Below are positions 1-6,346 of a DNA stretch of 9,056 bases, one piece after another. The notes below the pieces were generated by a model, which was given only the letters and a program-made list of their open reading frames with translations, searched no databases and was not told where the DNA came from. Every line of letters begins with the position of its first letter. The stretch's first letter is position 1. The DNA is taken from positions 1-9,056 of the forward strand of contig ONTY01000075.1 of NCBI GenBank assembly GCA_900320815.1. The letters are read 5' to 3'. Made by a program: the position numbers and the translations under genes. This DNA is from an uncultured Pseudomonadota bacterium (GTDB lineage: Bacteria > Pseudomonadota > Gammaproteobacteria > Burkholderiales > Burkholderiaceae_C).

Positions 1-42
1 TGTGGAGGGGGACGTCAGGTGCCGTCATGTTCTTTTACTAAT

Positions 43-83
43 AAAAAAGCGCCGGTGCCCGCAAGATATACGGGTAGGGCGCT
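43..83 (-). terminator. Rho-independent terminator of the aldolase gene
   Basis: Read on the minus strand, AGCGCC (83-78) pairs perfectly with GGCGCT (53-48). Nested inside, CCCG (74-71) pairs with CGGG (61-58) around a nine-base loop. The stem runs directly into a T-run (TTTTTT, the complement of 48-43). This is the classic intrinsic terminator form, and it sits 15 bases past the aldolase stop codon. The A-rich bases at 84-95 mean it might also work weakly in the other direction. Confidence 0.85.
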
Positions 84-98
84 ACAAGAAAAAGAGAT

Positions 99-986
99 TT
101 AGCTGATGGAAGCCTGATAGATGGCTTCAATGGAGGCGTCAAGGGCAGCGTTGAACTCGGCGTCGCTTTGCTGCGCCGTCAGCCCCTCGGTGAGGGCGCG
201 GCTGAAGCTGGCAATCACGCCCGGGTTGGCCGCCAGCAGCCGGCACGATTCTTCGCGGGTGTAGCCGCCCGACAGCGCCACGACGCGCAGCACGCGCGGG
301 TGCTTGGTGAGGTCGCCATACAAGCCGGCCTGCGTGGGCAGGGTGAGCTTGAACATGACGCGCTCATCGCCAGACAGGCTGTCAAGCCGCTGGTGCACAC
401 CGGCGGCCAGCAGGGTTTCGGCCTGCGCCTTGTCGGGCGCTTTGATGTCCACTTCCGGCTCAATGATGGGCATGAGGCCGGCGGCGAGGATTTGTTTGCC
501 CAGCGCAAATTGCTGATCGAGCACGGCGGCGATGCCTGCCGGGTTGGCGGCGTGAATGACGGAGCGCATCTTGGTGCCGAAGATGCCTTTGGCGCGCGCA
601 CGCGCCAGCAGTGCATCGAGCTGCGGGATGGGGCGCATGAGCTGCACGCCGTCGGCTTCCTCGGCCAGCCCCTTGTCCACTTTCAGGAAGGGCACGACCT
701 GCTTGCGCTCCCAGAGGTAGGCGGCGGCGTCCTGCCCCTCAAACTGGCGCTCCATCGTCATCTCAAACAGGATGGCGGCGAGGATGCGGCGCCCGTCAAA
801 CGCAGGGCTGGCAACGATGCGGCTGCGCATGGCATGCACCAGGTCAAACATTTCCGCCTCGTCCTTCCATGCGCCCTGCTCGATGCCGTAGAGCGAAAGG
901 GCGCGCGGCGTGCTGCCGCCGCTTTGGTCCAGCGCGGCGATAAAGCCGCTGCCGTGGGCGATTTTTTCCAGTTGCTGCTCGTTCAT
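99..986 (-). CDS. fda: Class I fructose-bisphosphate aldolase
   Basis: Reversibly cleaves fructose 1,6-bisphosphate to dihydroxyacetone phosphate and glyceraldehyde 3-phosphate in cytoplasmic glycolysis/gluconeogenesis, by a metal-independent Schiff-base mechanism. The 295 aa product has the usual length of the short bacterial class I family (Staphylococcus type). Visible motifs are LDQSGG (19-24), PFLKVDKG (99-106), FGTKMRS (136-142), IIEPEVDI (174-181) and FKLTLP (212-217), whose Lys213 is the likely Schiff-base lysine. Near the C-terminus, ALSGGY (237-242) and IASFSRAL (258-265) form the phosphate-binding end. The start at 986 is chosen because GAGGAG lies ten bases upstream of the ATG and the protein then begins MNEQQL, as is typical. 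The open frame continues to an ATG at 1058, but that stretch holds a likely promoter and is not family-like. The gene lies downstream of dprA in the same direction after 97 bases, with its own putative promoter and a strong terminator, so it is probably a separate unit. Family assignment is secure; the symbol is by analogy. Confidence 0.93.
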   Translation of the reverse strand: MNEQQLEKIAHGSGFIAALDQSGGSTPRALSLYGIEQGAWKDEAEMFDLVHAMRSRIVASPAFDGRRILAAILFEMTMERQFEGQDAAAYLWERKQVVPFLKVDKGLAEEADGVQLMRPIPQLDALLARARAKGIFGTKMRSVIHAANPAGIAAVLDQQFALGKQILAAGLMPIIEPEVDIKAPDKAQAETLLAAGVHQRLDSLSGDERVMFKLTLPTQAGLYGDLTKHPRVLRVVALSGGYTREESCRLLAANPGVIASFSRALTEGLTAQQSDAEFNAALDASIEAIYQASIS

Positions 987-1033
987 GGCGATGTTTCTCC
1001 TCGGAATTTCAAAAGGATGCAAAAACGGCGCGG

Positions 1034-1064
1034 ATTGTAGGAAAGCGCCTTTTTTCACAGTCAG
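1034..1064 (-). promoter_or_regulatory. Putative sigma70-type promoter for the aldolase gene
   Basis: On the minus strand, TACAAT (1039-1034) matches the -10 consensus at five of six positions. CTGACT (1064-1059) keeps the TGAC core of a -35 box, but the spacing is 19 bases, longer than ideal. Transcription would start near 1027, giving a leader of about 40 bases before the GAGGAG ribosome site and the ATG at 986. It overlaps a hairpin at 1045-1078. This is a reading by eye only. Confidence 0.4.
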
Positions 1065-1078
1065 TGAAGCTGAGGCGC
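1045..1078 (-). terminator. Imperfect hairpin after dprA, possible weak terminator
   Basis: On the minus strand, GCGCCT (1078-1073) pairs with AGGCGC (1050-1045). Inside it TTCAC (1068-1064) pairs with GTGAA (1058-1054) around a five-base loop. An asymmetric internal loop of four and three bases separates the two stems, and only TTTC follows. It lies five bases past the dprA stop and could end or process the LysM-dprA transcript, but the T-tract is poor and it overlaps the putative aldolase promoter. Confidence 0.4.
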
Positions 1079-1083
1079 ACTGC

Positions 1084-2256
1084 TTACGCGCTGGCGATGC
1101 GCTGGAACAGCCCGCCGGGCAGGCGCGCGGCGCTGCCGGCGAGTTCCAGTTCCAGCAGCCGCACCTGCAGCTGCTGGGTAGGCCAGCCGGTGCGCGCCTG
1201 CAGCGCGTCCAAACTCACCGGGTCGGTGCCAAGGGCGCGCAGCAGGGCGGCGTTCTCGTCTTCCGGGGTGTCCGGCGGTGGGGCAGGGGGCAGTTCTGGC
1301 GGTGCAGCAAGAGCCGTGCTGCCGGGCGCCCAGTGCATTTCGTCCAGGATGTCTTGCGCGCTCTCGGCCAGGCAGGCACCTTGGCGCAGGAGGCTGTGCG
1401 CGCCACGCGAGAGTTGGCTGTGAATGGAGCCGGGGACGGCAAATACGGTTTTTCCCTGCTCGGCGGCCAGGCGCGCGGTAATCAGCGAGCCCGAGCGCAG
1501 CGCCGCCTCCACCACCAGGGTGCCGTGCGCCAGCGCCGAGATGATGCGGTTGCGGCGTGGGAAGTTGGCCGGCTGCGGCGGCGTGCCCAACGGGTATTCA
1601 CTCACCAGCAAACCGCAGCGTGCGATGCGCTCCATGAGTGCGGCGTGGCGGCGCGGGTAGCAGATGTTGATGCCGCTGCCAAGGACGGCAATGGTGGCGA
1701 TGGCGGCGCGGCGCTGCTTCTCGCCGCACGCCTCAAGCGCGCCCTCGTGTGCGGCACCGTCAATGCCCAGTGCCATGCCGGAGATGGTGCACACGCCGGC
1801 GGCGTGCCACAAGTCGCGCGCAAAGTGCTGCGCGTTGAGTGCGCCTTGTGGTGTGGGGCTGCGGCTGCCGACGATGGCGATGGCGCGCGGCGGCCAGCCG
1901 TTCTGTTGCAGCGCGTCAAGCTGCCCTTCCATGTAGAGCAGCGGGGGCGGGTCTTCAATATTGAGCAGGGCGGTTGGGTAGAGCGTATCGGCAAGGGTGA
2001 CGATGCGCCGCTGCACGCCTTGCGGTGCACTGCGCAGCCACTGCTGCACGGCAGCAAGCTGTGCGGGCAGTTCAGCTGGCGCGTGCAGCAGGGCGTCCGC
2101 CTGGCGGCTGCTGACGATGCAGCGCAGCGCCTCGCGCGGCTGCAAAAAAACCGCCTGCGGCTGCCCGAAGGCTGCCAGCAGGCGGCGTGCAGTGATGGAG
2201 CCAATGCCGCGCGTGAGCAGCAGGCGCAGCCAGGCGGCAAGCTCCGCGTGTTCCAC
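1084..2256 (-). CDS. dprA: DNA-processing protein DprA (Smf)
   Basis: Cytoplasmic single-strand DNA-binding protein that protects incoming transforming DNA and loads RecA in natural competence. It is widespread even in species not known to be transformable. The 390 aa protein has an N-terminal helix-hairpin-helix-like stretch (about 5-35, with RGIGSITARRLL). A Rossmann-like core follows (about 85-305), with IVGSR (128-132), SGMALGIDGAAH (159-170), NFPRRNRIIS (231-240), GTLVVEA (245-251), SGSLITA (255-261) and SRGAH (283-287). A Pro-rich linker (about 312-333) leads to a winged-helix-like C-terminal domain (about 335-385). The start is a GTG at 2256: there is no ATG in frame near it, and the protein then begins with the family-like ELAAWLRLL. 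No clear ribosome site precedes it. The LysM gene stops only 8 bases upstream, so coupled translation is likely. In many Betaproteobacteria smg/topA-type genes follow dprA; here the aldolase does. Confidence 0.95.
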   Translation of the reverse strand: MEHAELAAWLRLLLTRGIGSITARRLLAAFGQPQAVFLQPREALRCIVSSRQADALLHAPAELPAQLAAVQQWLRSAPQGVQRRIVTLADTLYPTALLNIEDPPPLLYMEGQLDALQQNGWPPRAIAIVGSRSPTPQGALNAQHFARDLWHAAGVCTISGMALGIDGAAHEGALEACGEKQRRAAIATIAVLGSGINICYPRRHAALMERIARCGLLVSEYPLGTPPQPANFPRRNRIISALAHGTLVVEAALRSGSLITARLAAEQGKTVFAVPGSIHSQLSRGAHSLLRQGACLAESAQDILDEMHWAPGSTALAAPPELPPAPPPDTPEDENAALLRALGTDPVSLDALQARTGWPTQQLQVRLLELELAGSAARLPGGLFQRIASA

Positions 2257-2264
2257 TGCGTGGG

Positions 2265-3596
2265 TTAGTTGGGGCTGATGAGTTTGTCGCCCACTTTCAC
2301 CTCGCGCTTGGTTTCAATGAGCAGCACATAGGAGACGCGCTCAAACACGCGAAACACCATGCCGATGCCGTTGCGCTCATCGGGCAGCAGCACGCGCTCG
2401 CGCTCGCCTTCGGTGCGGTCAATGATGCGCTGACCGGCGCTTTGCACCGCCAGCACCCAGCCGTTTTCCACGCCGTCGCGCAGCCCCTTGTTGATGGCGA
2501 CGATTTGGCTGCCGCCGGCGTAGCGCATGTCAGAGGTGCTGTGCACGGAGACAACGCGCGCATCCATAGGCAGGTCAGGTGCGCGTGGCACATAGCTGCG
2601 GTATTCACGCGGGGGTTCGGGCAGCAGGCGGTCGCCGATGTTGATGTCTTCCTTGCTGTTGTGGATGTCCACTGTGGCGGCAACGGGCAGGGTTTTCAGT
2701 TCCACCGGCTCTGGGGCGTCATTGCAGCAGCAGCAGTCATCGGCCATGCCGCTGCTTTCGCCAGCGGCAGGCATTTCAGCGGGGTGCATGAGGGTGCGGC
2801 GCCCTGCCAACGTCTTTTTGTCCGTTGGCTCGACCTCAGCGAAGCTCTCGCCGCGCACCAGCTCGGCCTGGCCGACATATTGCCCTTCATAGCCGAGGAT
2901 TTCGCCGTTGACCGGGTCTTTGAGCGGGAACACCGCGCGGTAGATGCGAAAGTCTGTGGGCAGCCCGTCTGCGCGCAGCAGAGGTTCATTTTCTGGCCCG
3001 CGCGCATAGGCGCGGTCGCCGTGGGCGATGAGCTGGCGATCCGGCTCGGCCAGCGCCACGATGCGCGGCGCGCGGCGGAAGGTGTCGTCATCGACCACCA
3101 GCATTTCGGCGAGGAACGGCTCCACCAGGTGCGGCTGGAGCGTGGGGATGGGGCTGGCGTCCAGCGTCTCGGCGCGCGCACGCGGCGAGACGCGGATGGT
3201 GCCCCCAGTGCCGCTGATGGCGCGGCGCGTGCGCAGGTAGGCGCGCCCGCCCACGCGCTCGAGGAACAGTTGCTGGCCGGGGTAAATCAGGTGCGGGTTG
3301 CGGATGGCCTGCATGTTCATGCCCCACAGTTCGGGCCAGCGCCAGGGTGACTTCAGGAACATGCCCGAAATGCGCCAAAGTGTGTCGCCGCGGCGCACGG
3401 TGTATTCATCAGGCGCATTGGTGGCAAGAGCCGACAGCGGCACGCCCTTGGCAGCGACGCGCTGCGCGGTGCTGCGCTGGCCGCCGGTGACGGAATACGC
3501 CCCCTTGGCCTGGGCGGAAAAAGCGGCGCCGGCAATAGCCGCAGCCAGCAGGGAGAAGGTGAATGCGCGCGTGGCGCGGGGAACGATGTGTTTCAT
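2265..3596 (-). CDS. Secreted LysM peptidoglycan-binding protein
   Basis: Probably a periplasmic or envelope protein that binds peptidoglycan through one LysM domain; its exact role is unknown. The 443 aa product begins with a Sec signal peptide: basic MKHIVPRATR, hydrophobic core 11-25, likely cleavage after AFSAQA (residue 30). The LysM domain spans about 63-112 (YTVRRGDTLWRIS, then NPHLIYPGQQLFL). The remaining 330 residues have no enzymatic motif I recognise. They resemble the long C-terminal part of betaproteobacterial LysM proteins encoded upstream of dprA, ending in a beta-rich section (about 343-443). Four consecutive cysteines sit at 288-291 in an acidic linker. The start at 3596 is chosen because it gives the signal peptide; an in-frame extension to 3713 would bury it. 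The Shine-Dalgarno match is poor. The gene lies 8 bases before dprA, apparently in one operon, and is divergent from def. Confidence 0.87.
   Translation of the reverse strand: MKHIVPRATRAFTFSLLAAAIAGAAFSAQAKGAYSVTGGQRSTAQRVAAKGVPLSALATNAPDEYTVRRGDTLWRISGMFLKSPWRWPELWGMNMQAIRNPHLIYPGQQLFLERVGGRAYLRTRRAISGTGGTIRVSPRARAETLDASPIPTLQPHLVEPFLAEMLVVDDDTFRRAPRIVALAEPDRQLIAHGDRAYARGPENEPLLRADGLPTDFRIYRAVFPLKDPVNGEILGYEGQYVGQAELVRGESFAEVEPTDKKTLAGRRTLMHPAEMPAAGESSGMADDCCCCNDAPEPVELKTLPVAATVDIHNSKEDINIGDRLLPEPPREYRSYVPRAPDLPMDARVVSVHSTSDMRYAGGSQIVAINKGLRDGVENGWVLAVQSAGQRIIDRTEGERERVLLPDERNGIGMVFRVFERVSYVLLIETKREVKVGDKLISPN
2724..2735 (-). repeat. (TGC)4 triplet run encoding four cysteines
   Basis: Four perfect GCA units on the plus strand read as TGC x4 on the minus strand and give Cys288-Cys291 of the LysM protein. 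Slippage here would change the cysteine count without breaking the frame. Confidence 0.8.
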
Positions 3597-3774
3597 TGAG
3601 TTGAAAGGGCGCGACGCCTGACGATTTGATACAAAACGCTGCACTTGGTTCTTTGCAATGCAACTGCGGCCAATTATCCGCATCCGGTACGGCCCAAAGC
3701 CGCCAACAGCCAAAATAGCAGCAAGTGCGCACCTGTCGCGGTGCGCTTTTCCTCATTAAAGAACCATAACGAGT
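3597..3774. promoter_or_regulatory. Divergent intergenic region between the LysM gene and def
   Basis: These 178 bases must hold the start signals for both transcription arms. It contains locally AT-rich stretches (3626-3665 and 3764-3770) and a near-palindrome, TTGCAATGCAA (3653-3663). For the leftward arm, TTGCAA with a downstream TTGTAT is a weak candidate. No convincing sigma70 pair stands out for def, so I do not assign exact boxes. Confidence 0.5.
3727..3750 (+). promoter_or_regulatory. GC-rich hairpin with T-run in the def leader
   Basis: GCGCACC (3727-3733) pairs perfectly with GGTGCGC (3740-3746) around a six-base loop and is followed at once by TTTT (3747-3750), all in the def direction. 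It ends 24 bases before the def ATG. The shape is that of a short intrinsic terminator, so it could attenuate transcription into def-fmt. It could also be a chance hairpin or a relic. Confidence 0.4.
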
Positions 3775-4320
3775 ATGGCACTGCTCCCAATTCTCCATTT
3801 TCCTGATGCACGCCTGCAACGCACCGCTCGCCCGGTGCTGGCGGTGGACGCGCGTATCCGCCAGCTTGCCGCCGACATGCTCGAGACCATGTACGCCGCT
3901 CACGGCATCGGCCTGGCGGCCACACAAGTGAATGTGGACGAGCAAATCATCGTCATTGACATCAGCGAAGAAAAAAACGCCCCGCAAGTGCTCATCAACC
4001 CCACGCTGCTGTGGCAGAGCGAAGAGCGTGTGGAGGGCGACGAAGGCTGCCTTTCGGTGCCCGGCATTTATGAAAAAGTGCAGCGCGCCGCCGAAGTGCG
4101 CGTGCGCGCGCTGGACGCAGAGGGAGCAGAGCGCGACATTGCCGCCAGCGGGCTGCTGGCGGTGTGCATTCAGCACGAGATGGACCACCTCAAGGGGCGG
4201 CTGTTTGTGGACTACCTCTCGGCGCTCAAACGCGGGCGCATCCGCACGCGCTTGCTCAAAGAGCAGCGCCAAGCGCAGCGCGAAGAAAAAGAGCGCGTAC
4301 GTCGCGAAGGCGCGGCGTAA
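3775..4320 (+). CDS. def: Peptide deformylase
   Basis: Removes the N-formyl group from initiator methionine of nascent proteins at the ribosome exit, using a metal ion (Fe2+ in the family). The 181 aa protein carries all three hallmark motifs: GIGLAATQ (44-51), EGCLSVP (90-96) with metal ligand Cys92, and QHEMDHLKG (133-141) with ligands His134 and His138 and catalytic Glu135. The motif-2 form EGCLSVP is that of the proteobacterial type 1 enzymes. The C-terminal 30 residues form a charged, Arg/Lys/Glu-rich helix (152-179), a tail that in this family contacts the ribosome. The start at 3775 gives the expected [11 protein letters not shown] opening; the ribosome site is weak (ACGAG close to the ATG). 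It is the first gene of the rightward arm and is followed by fmt, its functional counterpart, after 109 bases. Confidence 0.97.
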   Translation: MALLPILHFPDARLQRTARPVLAVDARIRQLAADMLETMYAAHGIGLAATQVNVDEQIIVIDISEEKNAPQVLINPTLLWQSEERVEGDEGCLSVPGIYEKVQRAAEVRVRALDAEGAERDIAASGLLAVCIQHEMDHLKGRLFVDYLSALKRGRIRTRLLKEQRQAQREEKERVRREGAA

Positions 4321-4347
4321 AAGCAACACCCGGCTGCTCTGCCCTTT

Positions 4348-4366
4348 GCGTGCGTGTGCCGCACGC
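4348..4366 (+). other. Hairpin in the def-fmt spacer
   Basis: GCGTGCG (4348-4354) pairs perfectly with CGCACGC (4360-4366) around a five-base loop. No T-tract follows, so it is not a standard intrinsic terminator. It lies 27 bases past the def stop and might mark an mRNA processing point or stabilise the def message. The rest of the spacer (4371-4429) is A-rich and carries the fmt ribosome site. Confidence 0.4.
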
Positions 4367-4429
4367 GCGGGCCAAGCGAGAAAAGAGAAAAGCGGGCAAT
4401 GCGTTCCAATTTTTGAAAGGAAAGAGACC

Positions 4430-5419
4430 ATGAAACCCACTCTTGCCTTTGCTGGCACACCTGACTTTGCCCGCGTTGCACTGCAGGGTCTGCTGGATGT
4501 GGGCTACCGCGTGCCCTTGGTGCTCACCCAGCCCGACCGTCCCGCTGGGCGCGGCATGAAGCTGCACGCCCCTCCTGTGAAACAGTTGGCCGTCGAGCGC
4601 GGCATCAGCGTCCTGCAGCCGCGCAGCTTGCGGCTGGACGGCAAATACCCGGATGACGCCGCTGCCGCACGCGCCGCGCTGCAGGCCGCCGGACCCGACG
4701 TCATCGTCGTCGCCGCCTACGGCCTGCTGCTGCCGCGCTGGGTGCTGGGGTTGCCGCGCCTGGGCTGCCTGAACATCCACGCCAGCCTGCTGCCGCGCTG
4801 GCGCGGCGCCGCGCCCATCCAGCGCGCCATTGAAGCGGGCGACGCGGAAACTGGTGTGAGCATCATGCAAGTGGCCGAGGCACTGGACGCCGGCGACGTG
4901 CTGCTGGCCGAAAGCCTGCCCATTGCCGCGCTGGACACCGCCGCCACGCTGCATGACAAATTGGCTGCACTTGGCGCGCGCCTCATCCAGCAGGCGCTGG
5001 CGGGCGTGCAAACGCTGCCGCGCACGCCGCAGGCTGCGGCAGCCGTGAGCTACGCGCACAAGATAGAAAAAGCCGAAGCTGCCATTGACTGGCGCCAGAG
5101 CGCCGCCGTCATTGAGCGCCGCATCCGCGCCTTTGACCCTTTCCCCGGCGCCACCACGCGGCTTGGGGATGCCGCCATCAAAATCTGGAAATCTGAAATT
5201 GAGAGCGCACCGACTGCACAAGACGTGGGCGCTGGCCAGATTTTGCGGGTGGATGATGCTGGCGTCGTCGTCGCCTGCGGCACAGGCGCCCTGCGGCTGA
5301 CCGAACTGCAGCGCGCTGGCGGCAAGCGGCTGGCGGCTGGCGAGTTTTTGCGCGGCTTTGCCCTGGCGGCGGGGCAGAGCTTTGCGCTGCCGCCAGAGCA
5401 CGAGGGCACGCGCCAATAA
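4430..5419 (+). CDS. fmt: Methionyl-tRNA formyltransferase
   Basis: Transfers a formyl group from 10-formyltetrahydrofolate to Met-tRNA(fMet), making the bacterial initiator tRNA. The 329 aa protein is slightly longer than typical for the family (about 315). The N-terminal formyltransferase domain (about 1-205) opens with [10 protein letters not shown]. It contains the signature [18 protein letters not shown] (114-131), with Asn115 and His117, and LDAGD (152-156) with Asp153. These correspond to the Asn/His/Asp catalytic set of the Escherichia coli enzyme at a constant offset of nine. The C-terminal tRNA-binding domain (about 207-318) begins [14 protein letters not shown]. The ATG at 4430 is chosen because GAAAGGAAAGAG lies just upstream and the protein starts at the family position. 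The frame is open back to 3932, but that part overlaps def and is not protein-like. It is followed by the EIIA gene after only 11 bases. Confidence 0.97.
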   Translation: MKPTLAFAGTPDFARVALQGLLDVGYRVPLVLTQPDRPAGRGMKLHAPPVKQLAVERGISVLQPRSLRLDGKYPDDAAAARAALQAAGPDVIVVAAYGLLLPRWVLGLPRLGCLNIHASLLPRWRGAAPIQRAIEAGDAETGVSIMQVAEALDAGDVLLAESLPIAALDTAATLHDKLAALGARLIQQALAGVQTLPRTPQAAAAVSYAHKIEKAEAAIDWRQSAAVIERRIRAFDPFPGATTRLGDAAIKIWKSEIESAPTAQDVGAGQILRVDDAGVVVACGTGALRLTELQRAGGKRLAAGEFLRGFALAAGQSFALPPEHEGTRQ

Positions 5420-5430
5420 TCCGCGCCGCC

Positions 5431-5838
5431 ATGAACGCCGCTCTCCTCATCGCCCACGCCCCGCTGGCCAGCGCGCTGCGCCAGGCGGCGCTGCATGTGC
5501 TGCCCGATGCCGCTGGCGCACTGGCTGCCGTTGACGTGCGCGCCGATGAGGCACCCGAGGCCGTCTTTGCCGCCATCGGTGCTGCGCTGGACGCCCTACT
5601 GCCCGCCGCAGGCGAAGGCGCGCTGCTGCTCGCTGACGTGCCTGGTGCCACGCCCTGCAACGTCGCGCAGCGCATCCTCGCCGAAGACGGGCGCCGCCTG
5701 CGCCTGCTCGCCGGCGTCAGCCTGCCCATGCTGCTGCGTGCACTCAGCTACCGCCGCGAGCCGCTGGACTGTATGGCCGAGCGCGCCCTTGAAGGCGGGC
5801 ACATCGCCATGCTCAGCATGAGCGCCATAGACGACTGA
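5431..5838 (+). CDS. PTS EIIA component, mannose family
   Basis: Cytoplasmic phosphorelay protein of the mannose/fructose EIIA family, which accepts phosphate from HPr on a histidine. In many Betaproteobacteria such stand-alone EIIA proteins are thought to be regulatory rather than sugar-transporting. The 135 aa product has the active-site histidine in LLIAHAPLA (His9) and the conserved LADVPGATPCNVA (67-79), where Asp69 corresponds to the active-site aspartate of EIIA-Man. LAGVSLPMLLRAL (92-104) is the typical later signature. The length equals a single EIIA domain, with no IIB fused and no IIC/IID permease genes nearby. It starts 11 bases after fmt without a clear ribosome site, so it probably depends on read-through from fmt. 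HPr follows 43 bases later, its expected phosphate donor. Confidence 0.9.
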   Translation: MNAALLIAHAPLASALRQAALHVLPDAAGALAAVDVRADEAPEAVFAAIGAALDALLPAAGEGALLLADVPGATPCNVAQRILAEDGRRLRLLAGVSLPMLLRALSYRREPLDCMAERALEGGHIAMLSMSAIDD

Positions 5839-5881
5839 CGCTCCCCCTCCACCCCAACGAGAGAAATTTCCCCCCCGCCCT

Positions 5882-6151
5882 ATGCAGCGCAGCACCATCA
5901 TCATTTGCAACAAACTCGGCCTGCACGCCCGCGCGTCTGCCAAGCTCACGCGCCTGGCTACCAGCTTCCCGTGCGAGGTGTGGCTGGCGCGCGGCAAGAG
6001 GCGCGTGAACGCCAAAAGCATCATGGGCGTGATGATGCTGGCCGCTGGCATCGGCACCGCGCTGGAACTGGAAACCGATGGCCCCCAGGAAGAAGAAGCC
6101 ATGCAGGCGTTGCGCGAACTCGTCGAGCGCCGCTTTGACGAAGACGAATAA
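5882..6151 (+). CDS. ptsH: Phosphocarrier protein HPr
   Basis: Small cytoplasmic phosphocarrier that takes phosphate from Enzyme I and passes it to EIIA. The 89 aa protein is of normal HPr size. It has the active-site motif NKLGLHARAS (10-19) with phosphorylatable His15 and Arg17. NAKSIMGVMMLAA (43-55) carries Ser46, the residue modified by HPr kinase/phosphorylase in species that have it. The C-terminus is acidic (RRFDEDE). The ATG at 5882 gives the canonical beginning. The leader is odd: GAGAGA (5861-5866) is too far upstream to be an ideal ribosome site, and a run of seven Cs lies between it and the ATG. The usual next gene, ptsI for Enzyme I, is not present before the strand switch. Confidence 0.95.
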   Translation: MQRSTIIICNKLGLHARASAKLTRLATSFPCEVWLARGKRRVNAKSIMGVMMLAAGIGTALELETDGPQEEEAMQALRELVERRFDEDE

Positions 6152-6182
6152 AGCGCACGGCCATCCAAAAGGGTATAGAGAT

Positions 6183-6335
6183 GCTTGCCCGCATATCTTC
6201 CTGGCAAGCGAAGATAAATGCGGTGGGTATACAGAGAGGCGTCCGGTGTGCCCCGTGCGCCAGCCGGGCACGGGCACATCTCCTGATACTGTGCATATTT
6301 CTATTTGTTTGCCCGCAATATTTGCCGGCAACCGA
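6183..6335. repeat. Two degenerate copies of a hairpin-forming repeat
   Basis: Copy A (6183-6212) and copy B (6307-6335) align with few differences and share TTGCCCGCA, then an ATAT core, then GGCAA and CGA. In copy A, GCTTGCC (6183-6189) pairs perfectly with GGCAAGC (6203-6209). Copy B contains the perfect palindrome TTGCCGGCAA (6322-6331). A related string, GCCCGCAA with a following ATATA, occurs in the aldolase terminator at 57-70. They lie between ptsH and the hrpA remnant. They could be an intergenic repeat family or relics of terminators. Confidence 0.5.
6247..6278. other. Imperfect GC-rich hairpin between ptsH and the hrpA remnant
   Basis: TGTGCCCCGTGC (6247-6258) pairs with GCACGGGCACA (6268-6278) with one bulged C and a nine-base loop. 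No T-tract follows in either direction. It could act as a transcript end for ptsH together with the neighbouring repeat hairpins, but the function is unproven. Confidence 0.45.
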
Positions 6336-6346
6336 TTGATACCCCA

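Noticed and set aside
168..1040. Long plus-strand open frame opposite the aldolase gene
   Set aside because: Its translation is Arg/Ala/Gly/His-rich low-complexity text with no family motif. It is a shadow of the high-GC aldolase gene on the other strand.
910..2268. 452-codon plus-strand open frame opposite dprA
   Set aside because: Longer than dprA itself, but dprA has every family motif and this frame has none. Long antisense frames are expected in high-GC DNA.
2442..3350. Plus-strand open frame opposite the LysM gene
   Set aside because: No recognisable domain, and the opposite strand has a signal peptide and a clear LysM domain.
3932..4429. In-frame upstream extension of fmt
   Set aside because: It overlaps def in another frame, reads as basic low-complexity sequence, and a good ribosome site precedes the internal ATG at 4430.
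4256..5416. 386-codon minus-strand open frame opposite fmt
   Set aside because: Composition typical of an antisense shadow; the fmt signatures are on the plus strand.
5813..6331. Minus-strand open frame opposite ptsH
   Set aside because: HPr on the plus strand is unmistakable; this frame shows no motif.
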